From positions 124,001-188,000 of IMG/VR virus record IMGVR_UViG_3300015261_000002: a stretch of DNA of 64,000 nucleotides; one strand, written 5' to 3'. The position numbers and the translations under genes are program-made. Below are positions 16,271 to 24,189 of the stretch, one piece after another. The notes below the pieces were generated by a model. The model saw only the letters and a program-made list of their open reading frames with translations, was not told where the DNA came from and ran no database searches. Origin of the DNA: a virus. How positions within the stretch are numbered: position 1 is the stretch's first letter; the number at the start of each line of letters is the position of its first letter.

Positions 16271-18547
16271 TTAGAGATCGCCGTTAGGCTTTAAACCACC
16301 GTAGTAGGTGCGCGGGATAACCTTAGCCGGAACCACTGGATCTTCTTCAGGCGACAACAGGCCGTAGTAAGTCCCAGGAATGGTGTAACCGTCTTCAGGC
16401 TCCAACTCCCCGTAATAGGTAGGCGGAATAACCAGCGGTGCCAGAGCCCCATCTGGGAGCATACGCAGATAGCTGTTGTCATACAGCTTGATCGCATAGT
16501 CTGCCAGGTTGTTTGTCAGGTTAACTGGTTTGAAGATATCGTGCGTGATGATATCAATCTTCATCTCGCTATCCGCTACCAACACCGGATCCGGGTTACT
16601 GATGATCGGGATGTTTGCTTCCAGGGCATGGATGCTGTCCATGTTGGAATGCTGGGTAATCATGACGTTTTTGAAATCGCCATAACTGCCGTTACCAACC
16701 CCTACCCAACGAGAATCCCCTACAAAGGTTTCGTTGACCAGTTCCGTTTGATCCGTACCGTCGTTGATGTCTTTTACAATGTGAATCGTGTAGGACGACA
16801 ACTCAGACATGATGTCAATCAGATCGCTCTGTTTAACCCGTGTCGACGGCGTTGCGTTGGTATCCCACCCAGTCACCCTTTTAAAGATGTCCCAGGAGAA
16901 GTTACGCGCTTCCTCGGCGGTGTAATCAGTGAAGTCCAACTCGTAGGTTTTAAGCAACGAGTCGAAGTCACCGTATTCCGTCAGGTTAACGATACCCGAG
17001 TCATACATCAATTTGCAGCTGTTCTTCACCCGGGCTCTTTTGTTCAGATCGTAGAACTGACTGTAGAGCTTTTTATGCTTCCACATGGTTCCGTAGACTT
17101 CAGTGGCGTACTGGATCAAATAATCCGGGGCCAAGAAGGGGGCTACAGGGAACCAGAGCTTTTGGATGTCGGCGGCTACATAAGGACGAATGAAATCGGG
17201 ACCGCCGATCTCAATGATCTCGTCAATGGTCGGGGGCTTCAGTTTCAGAACGTTCTGGTAATACGCTGGTTCGATTACCAGGGGGCTTTTACCCTTGGCG
17301 TACTCTACCAGGTACTTCCAAATGTAATAGGCGTCTCCCACGGGCAGTCGGTATTGCTTACCGCTCTTGGGGTCAACCGTAATTACTTTGCCATTGAAGA
17401 TCTTGTTACCCGCCAGGTAGATCCACTCGTTGTACACGACCTTCATCAATGTATCGATGTGACGGTTCGTGTAGTCCATCATTGAGGACTCAAGCGCCTT
17501 GGTAGGCAGCTCGGAGTGCAGGCTGTACTTACCTTTGACCAGCGCATCGTCCAGATAGAAATCAGTCTGGTCGTAATTCTCCTTTGCCATCACCTGTTGC
17601 TTAGTGATCATGGCTTGGGTGTCAATAAACGAAGCAGTGCGACCGTAGACGTCTACCAGGTTCATTTGCATGCGACGGTACAGCGGTGTAGGGGTCAAGT
17701 CTTCCAGCTGTGTTTCAGTCGACGATACCATGTCAAACCGAGCCAACGGAATGTTAGCTTTCGTCAACAGGTTCTTCATCAACTTGTCAAACGTGTACTG
17801 CTGGCCGGGGTTGTTACGCACCCAAGCAATGTTACGAAACAACCACATCGTTTGTTCTTTGCTGAGGCTGCGCTTGTACTGCGAGAACTCACCAAAGGAA
17901 TCGATATGGCTCCACACGAAGAACTCGTGTGTATGACGTGTGTAGCAGTATTCCAGACGGATCGCGTGGATCGCACCCAGCAGGTGTGCATAGAGCTTTT
18001 CAAGCATCCACGTCAGGAACAAGTCGTCGGTTGTAACGTAGTCATTCTTCATCGAATGAATTACATCACTGTTGACGAACTCCTGCAATTTGGGGATGAG
18101 TTGCTCCTCGTTCCAAAGCACCAGACTCTTGTTGTAGCGCAGAATCTTATAGTCTTTGGCCTCGATGGTTTCAGAGTACGGGATTGGTGAGAGTATGCCG
18201 TTGATCAAAACAATTTGGCTTTGGTACTCATCGGCTAGCCGATTAAACCAGTACCCACCTTTACTGTACTCCCGATTTGTTGCGAGGTGCAGCTTCAAGT
18301 TCTCTTTGTTGAAAACAATCCGTTCACCAGTATCAATGGAATTAATCCACATGATCTCATCATTGGGGTGGTAATCCCCGTTGAGGTTCATGTAATAACG
18401 CCATGTCGTTTTGTCCGAAGATACGGAATACCCAGCGTCAGTCAACACCAGGTTATCTCGTTCGGCCAAGGCCTCGATTTTGATAACCATGGTTCGAACT
18501 AGGCTGAAAGTGTCCGTGTGATACTTATCCAGATCGACACTATTCAT
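16271..18547 (-). CDS. Large virion protein with C-terminal triple PxTYYG repeat (758 aa)
   Basis: ATG at 18547 is 22 bp from the divergent portal start. The body (1-700) is soluble, rich in Tyr, Trp and Asn, as in baseplate and tail proteins of large myoviruses, with no TM or enzyme signature. The last 53 residues hold three tandem copies of I-P-x-T-Y-Y-G-x-L-x-P-x-x-(D/G): PPTYYGELEPEDG, PGTYYGLLSPEED, PRTYYGGLKPNGD. These look like short linear binding motifs or beta-strands that dock to a partner with three sites. Gene order beside the portal is like the phiKZ gp129/gp130 region. Role inferred as baseplate or tail structural. Confidence 0.6.
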   Translation of the reverse strand: MNSVDLDKYHTDTFSLVRTMVIKIEALAERDNLVLTDAGYSVSSDKTTWRYYMNLNGDYHPNDEIMWINSIDTGERIVFNKENLKLHLATNREYSKGGYWFNRLADEYQSQIVLINGILSPIPYSETIEAKDYKILRYNKSLVLWNEEQLIPKLQEFVNSDVIHSMKNDYVTTDDLFLTWMLEKLYAHLLGAIHAIRLEYCYTRHTHEFFVWSHIDSFGEFSQYKRSLSKEQTMWLFRNIAWVRNNPGQQYTFDKLMKNLLTKANIPLARFDMVSSTETQLEDLTPTPLYRRMQMNLVDVYGRTASFIDTQAMITKQQVMAKENYDQTDFYLDDALVKGKYSLHSELPTKALESSMMDYTNRHIDTLMKVVYNEWIYLAGNKIFNGKVITVDPKSGKQYRLPVGDAYYIWKYLVEYAKGKSPLVIEPAYYQNVLKLKPPTIDEIIEIGGPDFIRPYVAADIQKLWFPVAPFLAPDYLIQYATEVYGTMWKHKKLYSQFYDLNKRARVKNSCKLMYDSGIVNLTEYGDFDSLLKTYELDFTDYTAEEARNFSWDIFKRVTGWDTNATPSTRVKQSDLIDIMSELSSYTIHIVKDINDGTDQTELVNETFVGDSRWVGVGNGSYGDFKNVMITQHSNMDSIHALEANIPIISNPDPVLVADSEMKIDIITHDIFKPVNLTNNLADYAIKLYDNSYLRMLPDGALAPLVIPPTYYGELEPEDGYTIPGTYYGLLSPEEDPVVPAKVIPRTYYGGLKPNGDL

Positions 18548-18569
18548 AGTTTAACTCGTGAGGTTTAAT

Positions 18570-21500
18570 ATGGGGTTCCAAACGCGCACTGCGACCCGTG
18601 GTAACACGACGGTCGACTACACCAAGATTCGTGAGAACATCAAGAATGTGTCGCCAGCCATTGCGGCTACCCTGCGCAACGCGACGCCTAAAAATGGGGT
18701 CGCTCCTGATCGTGAGGAAGCTGGTGGTACTAAGACCGTCAACGAATATAAGCTTCATCGGCTGAGTAACATCATCAGCAATAACATCAACTCGGCATAT
18801 GACCTTCGGTCTATCACGCCGATGATTGACAAGGCCAACCTGATCTGGAACACGATCATCCTGTACCCTAACGGGAAACAGGACAAGATGTTGACCTACG
18901 ACACGCTGAGTTCGAAAATCAAGAATGCGGCTTTGCACACCAGCCTACTGGGCATCTGGGACAATTATTACACCAATGACTATAAGATCGAGTCGCTTTT
19001 AAAGAAGATGCTCGACGATATCATGTGGAATACCGGCAGTTACGCGATCTTTAACCTGAGCCGTCCCGGCCTGGATTACTTGATCAACGGTTCCGAAGTT
19101 GATCCCTCCAAACGGAGTGGTAACGAAGAATTCATCAAGGCAAAGAGCGAACTGGATCGTGAGTTCGTAAGCCGTGATGGCAAGACCCTTGTGAAGAACA
19201 AGGGACGCTTTGTTCGCAACCCATTCGCGGCTAAGGCGGCTAACTCCGATAACGCCTCTGTCAGTGGCCTGGAAGCGTTGTTCACGACCGGTTCTGATCT
19301 GGCGGAAGAAGAGTTCTCCATCTTTGACCCGTCCAGCGATGAGGGCAAGCTGTTTAATATCACCATTACCGATAACCCGGCAGTGTTGTACCTCCAGAAG
19401 TTCCAGGAGGCTCGACGCGACCAGGACATCAAGTCGGTCATGGGGGCAGAGAGTTTTGATAACATCATCTCTTCTGCCATGATGACTCAGAAGCAGCGTG
19501 ACGCTGAAGCGGCTAAAGCCGAAGAAGACGCCAACAAGGGCGGCAAGAAGAAGGGCGGCGAAGGTAAGGCAGGTAAACCTGAACTGGCCACCACTCAGAA
19601 CCTGAACGAAGACCAGCTTAATGCTTTGAATGCTTCGGTGTTCAAGCCACGTAACCTGCGCAGTCAGTCGTTGCAGTTCATCAAGTCAAACGACTCGCTG
19701 AGCGTAGCACCTTACGGCCGTGGTCTGAGCTGGCATATTCCTTCTGAAGCGATCTTCCCGATCCACTTCAACGGCAGTAACGGCAAGATCGATGACTACA
19801 TCATCCTGCTCGATCCGGAAACTGGTGCGTTCCTGAAGAACACTGATGACCCAGAGTTCTACCAGTCGTTGGCGAAGAACAAAGACAGCATCACAAACAA
19901 GAACAAGATGGGCAGCGACAACTCGCTCGTCTCCAGTTTGCGTACGGTGCAGTCTGGCAAGCCGTGTGACTTCGACATGTCTGAGTTTGCTGACATGGCC
20001 GAGAAGAGCATTGTGCGTCAGTTCATCTCGTCTGTTTATAGCGACAAGGCCAACAGCATCAGCATTACCCTAGACGAAGAGGTCAACAAGATCTTCCTGG
20101 CGCGTATCTTTAAAGGCCAGGGTGTGCGTTGCCTGTACGTTCCGGGTGAAGCTGTTTCGTACGGTGCTATCAAGTTCAACCGTCTGGGCGTTGGTCAGTC
20201 CCTGACTCAAGCAGCAAAGATGCAGATTGCTCGTCTGGCAGCTTACGACGTAGCGGATGCATTGGCTAACCTGGAAGCAGCTCAGCCTCATACCGAGATG
20301 GTTATCAACATCGAGAAAGAGGACTCTGATCCAGAACACACCATTGCGCTTGCTCGTGCAACCTTCTTCGACACCAACCCTAAGCTGCACTCCATCCTGT
20401 CGACGGCCCAGCTGTCGGTTCCTCAGGTAGTGGATGCACTGCGGGAAGCGTCGCTGTCGGTTAAGGTAAACGCAGGCGACAACGTTCACTTGCCGACACC
20501 GGATATCACTACGCAGGGTAAACCTAAGGATAACTTCCAGCCGGTGGACCAGGCCAGTCGTGATGCCGTAATGAACTCCATCGCAAACTACTTCAACCTG
20601 CCTCGTGCATGGCTGGATGTATCGGACGATCAGAACAACTTCAAGATTGAAGCGGTGACTGAGTACGAGATGGTGTTCAACCAAGCTGTTAACTGGCAGG
20701 AAATGATCTGCGACTTCTTGATTGACTTCCAGCGTAAACATGCTCGAGTCAATGGTCCTCTGATGCAAGACCTTGTTCAGTGCATTCTGGAAAACAAGAA
20801 CCTGTGGAAGCCTGATAGCAAAGAAGCCCTGGAAGGCAGCGATGAGGAAAAGGTCAAGGTTATCCTGTCTGACTTCTTCTCCTCGGTTTATTGCTACCTG
20901 CCGGTGCCTACCAGTACTGAATCCACTAACAAGCTGAAGGAAAGCTTGGACGCGGTGACTGCATTGGTGGGTGCGTGGGAAGAGGCTGCGGGTAACAACG
21001 GTGTGCTGCCTCAGATCTTGAAGATGCTCAACATCAACTCCGAAGATTTCACCGACGCGGAAATCAAAGCGATGGTGAAGTCTGCTCTGACCACTGAAGC
21101 ATTCCGCAAGTTTAACTTGCCGATGCCGTTTGATGAGATTGTTAACGAAGGTAAAGGTGGCGGTATCGCTTCGCTTGTGCAGAAAATGCTGCATCAGCGC
21201 ATCAACACCGCTAGCTTCGTGGCAGACCTTATTGATGGGGTGGTTGACTCCAACAAGAAGCTCATTAAACAGTTTGGCAGTAAACTGGCGAAGAAACTTG
21301 AGCCGGACGAACCTGCTGCTGGGGGGGGAGGAGACAATGGTGGGTTGCCTGATGATGATAGCGCGCTTACTGGATCTCCTGATAATGATCTGGGTGCGGG
21401 TGCGGGTCCCGACGATCAAGACGTTGATAATCCTCTCGGGGATAACAGCGATCCTGATGCTGTTGATGCTGACTCCGATACGCCGACTGATAAAGACGAC

Positions 21501-21584
21501 GATGCGGAGCCTAAAGACGACAAGCCGGCTGATGATGAACCGGGTGGGAAGAACTTCAACCCATGGCCAGGTGACAAAGCGTAA
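18570..21584 (+). CDS. Portal protein (phiKZ gp129-like)
   Basis: Start set at ATG 18570 (GAGG 6 nt upstream); a GTG 12 nt earlier overlaps that site. At 1004 aa it has the size of jumbo-phage portals. A processing-type site SVMGAE|SFDN ends at Glu294, and a Lys/Gly-rich linker follows (NKGGKKKGGEGKAGK). The 600-740 part (FNLPRAWLDVSDDQNNFKIE, then a long helix with MVFNQAVNWQEM) resembles the stem/crown helices of portals that grip DNA. The last 90 residues are almost all Asp, Gly, Pro and Ala, an acidic disordered tail. The portal forms the dodecameric DNA gate at one capsid vertex. Family call is from length, context and the layout described; moderately sure. Confidence 0.75.
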   Translation: MGFQTRTATRGNTTVDYTKIRENIKNVSPAIAATLRNATPKNGVAPDREEAGGTKTVNEYKLHRLSNIISNNINSAYDLRSITPMIDKANLIWNTIILYPNGKQDKMLTYDTLSSKIKNAALHTSLLGIWDNYYTNDYKIESLLKKMLDDIMWNTGSYAIFNLSRPGLDYLINGSEVDPSKRSGNEEFIKAKSELDREFVSRDGKTLVKNKGRFVRNPFAAKAANSDNASVSGLEALFTTGSDLAEEEFSIFDPSSDEGKLFNITITDNPAVLYLQKFQEARRDQDIKSVMGAESFDNIISSAMMTQKQRDAEAAKAEEDANKGGKKKGGEGKAGKPELATTQNLNEDQLNALNASVFKPRNLRSQSLQFIKSNDSLSVAPYGRGLSWHIPSEAIFPIHFNGSNGKIDDYIILLDPETGAFLKNTDDPEFYQSLAKNKDSITNKNKMGSDNSLVSSLRTVQSGKPCDFDMSEFADMAEKSIVRQFISSVYSDKANSISITLDEEVNKIFLARIFKGQGVRCLYVPGEAVSYGAIKFNRLGVGQSLTQAAKMQIARLAAYDVADALANLEAAQPHTEMVINIEKEDSDPEHTIALARATFFDTNPKLHSILSTAQLSVPQVVDALREASLSVKVNAGDNVHLPTPDITTQGKPKDNFQPVDQASRDAVMNSIANYFNLPRAWLDVSDDQNNFKIEAVTEYEMVFNQAVNWQEMICDFLIDFQRKHARVNGPLMQDLVQCILENKNLWKPDSKEALEGSDEEKVKVILSDFFSSVYCYLPVPTSTESTNKLKESLDAVTALVGAWEEAAGNNGVLPQILKMLNINSEDFTDAEIKAMVKSALTTEAFRKFNLPMPFDEIVNEGKGGGIASLVQKMLHQRINTASFVADLIDGVVDSNKKLIKQFGSKLAKKLEPDEPAAGGGGDNGGLPDDDSALTGSPDNDLGAGAGPDDQDVDNPLGDNSDPDAVDADSDTPTDKDDDAEPKDDKPADDEPGGKNFNPWPGDKA

Positions 21585-21607
21585 ATAGCAAAAAAGAAAG
21601 AACCATA

Positions 21608-21645
21608 GCTAACCCTCCTAGCCTTTGCGGGCTAGGAGGGTTAGC
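21608..21645. terminator. Bidirectional terminator, perfect 16-bp hairpin
   Basis: 21608-21623 pairs with 21630-21645 around a 6-nt loop, between the convergent portal and 206-aa genes. It is the only feature in the 72-bp junction. Confidence 0.8.
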
Positions 21646-21656
21646 CTTATGGCTGC

Positions 21657-22277
21657 TTACTGCTGATCAGCAGCTTGTTCTGGTGCTGGTTCTTCAGCAA
21701 CTTCTTTCGCAGGAGTAACCGACGCACGCAGACGATCGGTCATTGCAACGACTGCCAGCAGAAGGCTTTCACCACGACCGGCGCTCAGGAGCTCTTCCAG
21801 TTGCTCGAAGGTGCTGACGGCATTGAAGCCAGCGGCGAGTTCTTCGTCGGTAGGACCGGCAGCCGGCACTTCCACTTCAACGCGCTTTTCAACGGGTTCG
21901 ATGGTCGAAGCCACGGCGGTCAGTACGCGGGACTTCATTTCACCCAGGGCGTCGGCCAGTTCGTTGCCAGCAGCCAGAGGTGCAGCTTCGGTCAGCAGGT
22001 CGGCGAAGTGGTTGGTCAGGGTGTCCAGGTCAGTGACCGTGGAAACGTTGTTCATGGCCGCTTCAGGGGTCATGCGTGCCGCTTCAGGTGCGGCTTCCAC
22101 CACAGGCTTGCCGGTGGCTGCGATCAGACGCTCTTTGATCAGGGAGACCAGACCGTCGCCGCTCGGGCAAGGGTCGTTCGCGTAACGCTGAGGGCGTGGA
22201 TAAACCTGCGTGAGGCGATGGTCGGCCAGCAGGTTCGCTACGTCGCCATTGGTGAGATGTGGGTAAGTACTAGACAT
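21657..22277 (-). CDS. Hypothetical protein (206 aa), paralogue of the 196-aa gene upstream
   Basis: ATG at 22277 with GAGAGA upstream. Residues 5-52 align with 12-62 of the 196-aa neighbour: HLTNGDVANLLADHR against HLTDEDLAILLGGYR, and PSGDGLVSLIKERL against PTGLELVYEIQRRL. The remainder is Ala/Glu/Pro/Val-rich, helical, with a charged tail (KEVAEEPAPEQAADQQ). No TM. The shared N-terminal domain could be a small protein-binding fold. Codon use is more C/G-ending than in the neighbour, suggesting higher expression. Function unknown. Confidence 0.6.
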   Translation of the reverse strand: MSSTYPHLTNGDVANLLADHRLTQVYPRPQRYANDPCPSGDGLVSLIKERLIAATGKPVVEAAPEAARMTPEAAMNNVSTVTDLDTLTNHFADLLTEAAPLAAGNELADALGEMKSRVLTAVASTIEPVEKRVEVEVPAAGPTDEELAAGFNAVSTFEQLEELLSAGRGESLLLAVVAMTDRLRASVTPAKEVAEEPAPEQAADQQ

Positions 22278-22352
22278 CGTTTCTCTCTCTTTTGGTTACG
22301 GATGGGTTTCTACAAAGGATGTTAACAGGACAAAAAAATAAAAAGATGTTAC

Positions 22353-22374
22353 CTGTGCCGTGTTACCGGCACAG
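22353..22374 (-). terminator. Intrinsic terminator after the 196-aa gene
   Basis: An 8-bp stem CTGTGCCG/CGGCACAG with a 6-nt loop is followed on the minus strand, after GTAACATC, by TTTTTATTTTTTTG. It separates the 196-aa gene from its 206-aa paralogue. Confidence 0.65.
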
Positions 22375-22380
22375 TGTCTA

Positions 22381-22971
22381 CTAAATAACTTCGTGCAGTT
22401 CACTTCTTCTTGCCAGAAAGCAAAAGAAAGGTGTGAGACTTCGAGCCGTTCGTTCTTTGTTGATTTCCGCAAGGACCTGATTATCTTCTTTGGGGAAAAC
22501 GACACAGCAGTCACTAGGCAGCAGTGACGTTCTCGCAAGAGTATCGATACTGGTCGTCAGGAAGGTAGAGAACAGGTGTGACGCATCGTCACGGGAAGGC
22601 CAGGAACTAGGAAGGTTGCCATCCACTACCAATTTGTCATACAACGCTTCAAATGTATTGCGCATTTGATCAGGTGTGGTTGTAAACATCTTGTCGGGGA
22701 ATGGCATGATTTGTGGTAACGAGAACGACAACAGATCCGGATTGGGGTTACGTCGCTCTTTCGCGTCATCCCAACTCAAGTTAGGTCCCGACTTCTTCAG
22801 GCGACGCTGGATCTCGTAGACAAGTTCCAGACCGGTCGGTATTTCAATCCCCTCGAACTCCTTAGGAGGATTCTCGAAGTTGATCACACGATAACCGCCT
22901 AGCAAGATTGCCAGGTCTTCGTCGGTCAGGTGTTTGTAGCATTTCGGCGGTACGTCAGTAATGTCGGTCAT
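22381..22971 (-). CDS. Hypothetical protein (196 aa), paralogue of the 206-aa gene
   Basis: ATG at 22971 with AGGAG 6 nt upstream, 10 bp after the preceding stop. The N-terminal third shares the HLTxxDxAxLL...PxGxxLVxxIxxRL pattern with the 206-aa gene. The C-terminal part differs entirely (FSTFLTTSIDTLARTSLLPS; two Cys in SDCCVVFP). The pair therefore keeps a common N-terminal domain fused to different tails. It belongs to the small-gene set behind the early-type promoter at 24090, so takeover of the host is possible but not shown. Confidence 0.6.
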   Translation of the reverse strand: MTDITDVPPKCYKHLTDEDLAILLGGYRVINFENPPKEFEGIEIPTGLELVYEIQRRLKKSGPNLSWDDAKERRNPNPDLLSFSLPQIMPFPDKMFTTTPDQMRNTFEALYDKLVVDGNLPSSWPSRDDASHLFSTFLTTSIDTLARTSLLPSDCCVVFPKEDNQVLAEINKERTARSLTPFFCFLARRSELHEVI

Positions 22972-22980
22972 GCTATTCTC

Positions 22981-23343
22981 CTAATGAAGAGTAGGTGATT
23001 GAGGTGGGTTGTTGGCCGAGAAAATATAGACAGGGTCTGCGAGCAGGCTGTCGATCGGTTTAAGCAGGATTACCCAGTCTTTGAAGGGCTGATGTCTGTA
23101 GAAGCTTGCAAAGCTCCTGGGCAGCGTCTCAGGCGCTCCTACATAGAGAAACGCGTGGTAGTGAAGTAAAGTGTTAGCAAAGTCGTCTTCACTTACTACA
23201 ATGCGCAGTTCAGTGATAATATCCTTCGACTCACGGATACCTTCAGGCCAACCATCAACTACAATTGTCCCGGTAATGTAATCCAGGATTTGTTCAATGA
23301 TCTCCATCCCCATGAGTTTGGGATGGTGCAGTTTAAGCAACAT
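22981..23343 (-). CDS. Hypothetical protein (120 aa)
   Basis: ATG at 23343 with GAGGA 7 nt upstream. A small acidic/neutral protein with alternating hydrophobic strands (TGTIVVDGWPEG, ITELRIVVSEDDF, DWVILLKPIDSL). No TM or known motif. Third gene of the small-gene cluster, separated from the 87-aa gene by a terminator-like hairpin (23369-23398). Confidence 0.55.
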   Translation of the reverse strand: MLLKLHHPKLMGMEIIEQILDYITGTIVVDGWPEGIRESKDIITELRIVVSEDDFANTLLHYHAFLYVGAPETLPRSFASFYRHQPFKDWVILLKPIDSLLADPVYIFSANNPPQSPTLH

Positions 23344-23368
23344 GTTAGATTCCTCGTAGGGGACAAAA

Positions 23369-23398
23369 AATAAAGGGAAGTGTAACCTCCCCTTTATT
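23369..23398 (-). terminator. Intrinsic terminator after the 87-aa gene
   Basis: A 12-bp stem (one mismatch) with loop TGTAAC (plus-strand reading) runs directly into TTTATTTTTTG on the minus strand. Placed immediately after the 87-aa gene's stop. Confidence 0.7.
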
Positions 23399-23404
23399 CA
23401 CCGC

Positions 23405-23668
23405 TTAGGCCGCCTTGGCCATAAACAGGTTCAGCAAGTTGCCGTTGAACACCATGTGATCTTTCAGTGTTTTAGGGAACTGCTGAACTTCCATTTTTAC
23501 CAGTGGCTCGTAGAGGCGGGTGTCCAGGATTACCTGGTCGCCGCCTTCAACTGCACTGCTGTTACGCAGGCTTTCCAGTTTGTTGCGGAAACGGATCAAT
23601 TCCACTTCAGACTTAGGAAAGTCGCTGGTGGAGAAATCCATCAGCATGTCAAAGATTTTAGCGACCAT
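23405..23668 (-). CDS. Hypothetical protein (87 aa)
   Basis: ATG at 23668 with a strong AAAAGGAG 7 nt upstream. Small soluble protein, amphipathic helices at both ends (MVAKIFDMLMDF; NGNLLNLFMAKAA) and a charged middle. It contains AVEGGDQV, which does not fit the S/A/G-x-E site well. Flanked upstream by the glycine-zipper gene and downstream by a terminator. Function unknown. Confidence 0.6.
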   Translation of the reverse strand: MVAKIFDMLMDFSTSDFPKSEVELIRFRNKLESLRNSSAVEGGDQVILDTRLYEPLVKMEVQQFPKTLKDHMVFNGNLLNLFMAKAA

Positions 23669-23701
23669 GGTTAAACTCCTTTTAGAGGAGCCTAGGTGAG
23701 A

Positions 23702-24034
23702 TTACTTAGGCTCGTTTACGAAACAGTCAACGATCGAGCACACTGTGCCCGCTACTGCAACACCGAACAGGCCGGACATAGTCCCGCTGATGATCTTGCC
23801 GGTGTTGTTGATTTCTGCGGTACCCCAGAGAGTACCTACTGCATAACCAGCGACGCCGCCAGCAATGCCACCCAGGATCCCGCTGGCCAGGGGGCTGCCT
23901 TGAGCAACCGATGCTGCTGCACCCACCAGGGCACCGGCAACACCAGCGATTTGACCAACCTTGATACCTTCGTCACGCTGGCCACGGAAGGAGCGCATAA
24001 TGGATTCACGTTCTGCTTGGTTCATCGAGGACAT
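23702..24034 (-). CDS. Glycine-zipper membrane protein (110 aa)
   Basis: Start set at ATG 24034 (GGGAG 8 nt upstream); longer in-frame starts at 24085 would take in the leader. Residues about 25-105 form Gly/Ala-rich hydrophobic segments (GVAGALVGAAASVAQG, GILGGIAGGVAGYAVGTLWG, GTMSGLFGVAVAGTVCSI) with GxxxG spacing typical of glycine-zipper helices that pack or oligomerise in membranes. It is the first gene after a perfect TATATTAC box 56 nt upstream, hence a candidate early protein acting on the host membrane. Alternatives: superinfection exclusion or pore-like protein. Confidence 0.65.
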   Translation of the reverse strand: MSSMNQAERESIMRSFRGQRDEGIKVGQIAGVAGALVGAAASVAQGSPLASGILGGIAGGVAGYAVGTLWGTAEINNTGKIISGTMSGLFGVAVAGTVCSIVDCFVNEPK

Positions 24035-24089
24035 AGTTGTAACTCCCATTGGGTTAAGATGTGAAAGACTTATTGTCTTAATCACCCAA

Positions 24090-24097
24090 GTAATATA
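24090..24097 (-). promoter_or_regulatory. Early-type promoter box TATATTAC
   Basis: The minus strand reads TATATTAC exactly, the core published for phiKZ early promoters used by the virion RNA polymerase. AT-rich sequence flanks it and the glycine-zipper gene starts 56 nt downstream. That this phage uses the same box is inference. Confidence 0.5.
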
Positions 24098-24143
24098 GAC
24101 GTGAAACTAACTGTATCTTAAAAAAACAAAATGCGTAATAGAG

Positions 24144-24173
24144 GTAACCTACCGGGGCGACCCGGTAGGTTAC
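24144..24173 (-). terminator. GNRA-type hairpin terminator after the 775-aa gene
   Basis: A perfect 13-bp stem, 24144-24156 with 24161-24173; the plus-strand loop GCGA fits GNRA. On the minus strand it is followed by CTATTACGCATTTTG and seven T residues. It ends the 775-aa/RNAP operon before the early-type promoter. Confidence 0.75.
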
Positions 24174-24189
24174 TTGCTCTAGTCTTGGA

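Noticed and set aside
20070-21419. 449-codon open frame antisense to the portal
   Set aside because: Shadow of the portal; no start signal and unusual His/Arg/Gln content.
23688-23713. Hairpin GAGCCTA/TAGGCTC overlapping the end of the glycine-zipper gene
   Set aside because: 7-bp stem with a long loop and no U-tract; it includes the stop codon region and leads into the next ribosome site, so not called a terminator.
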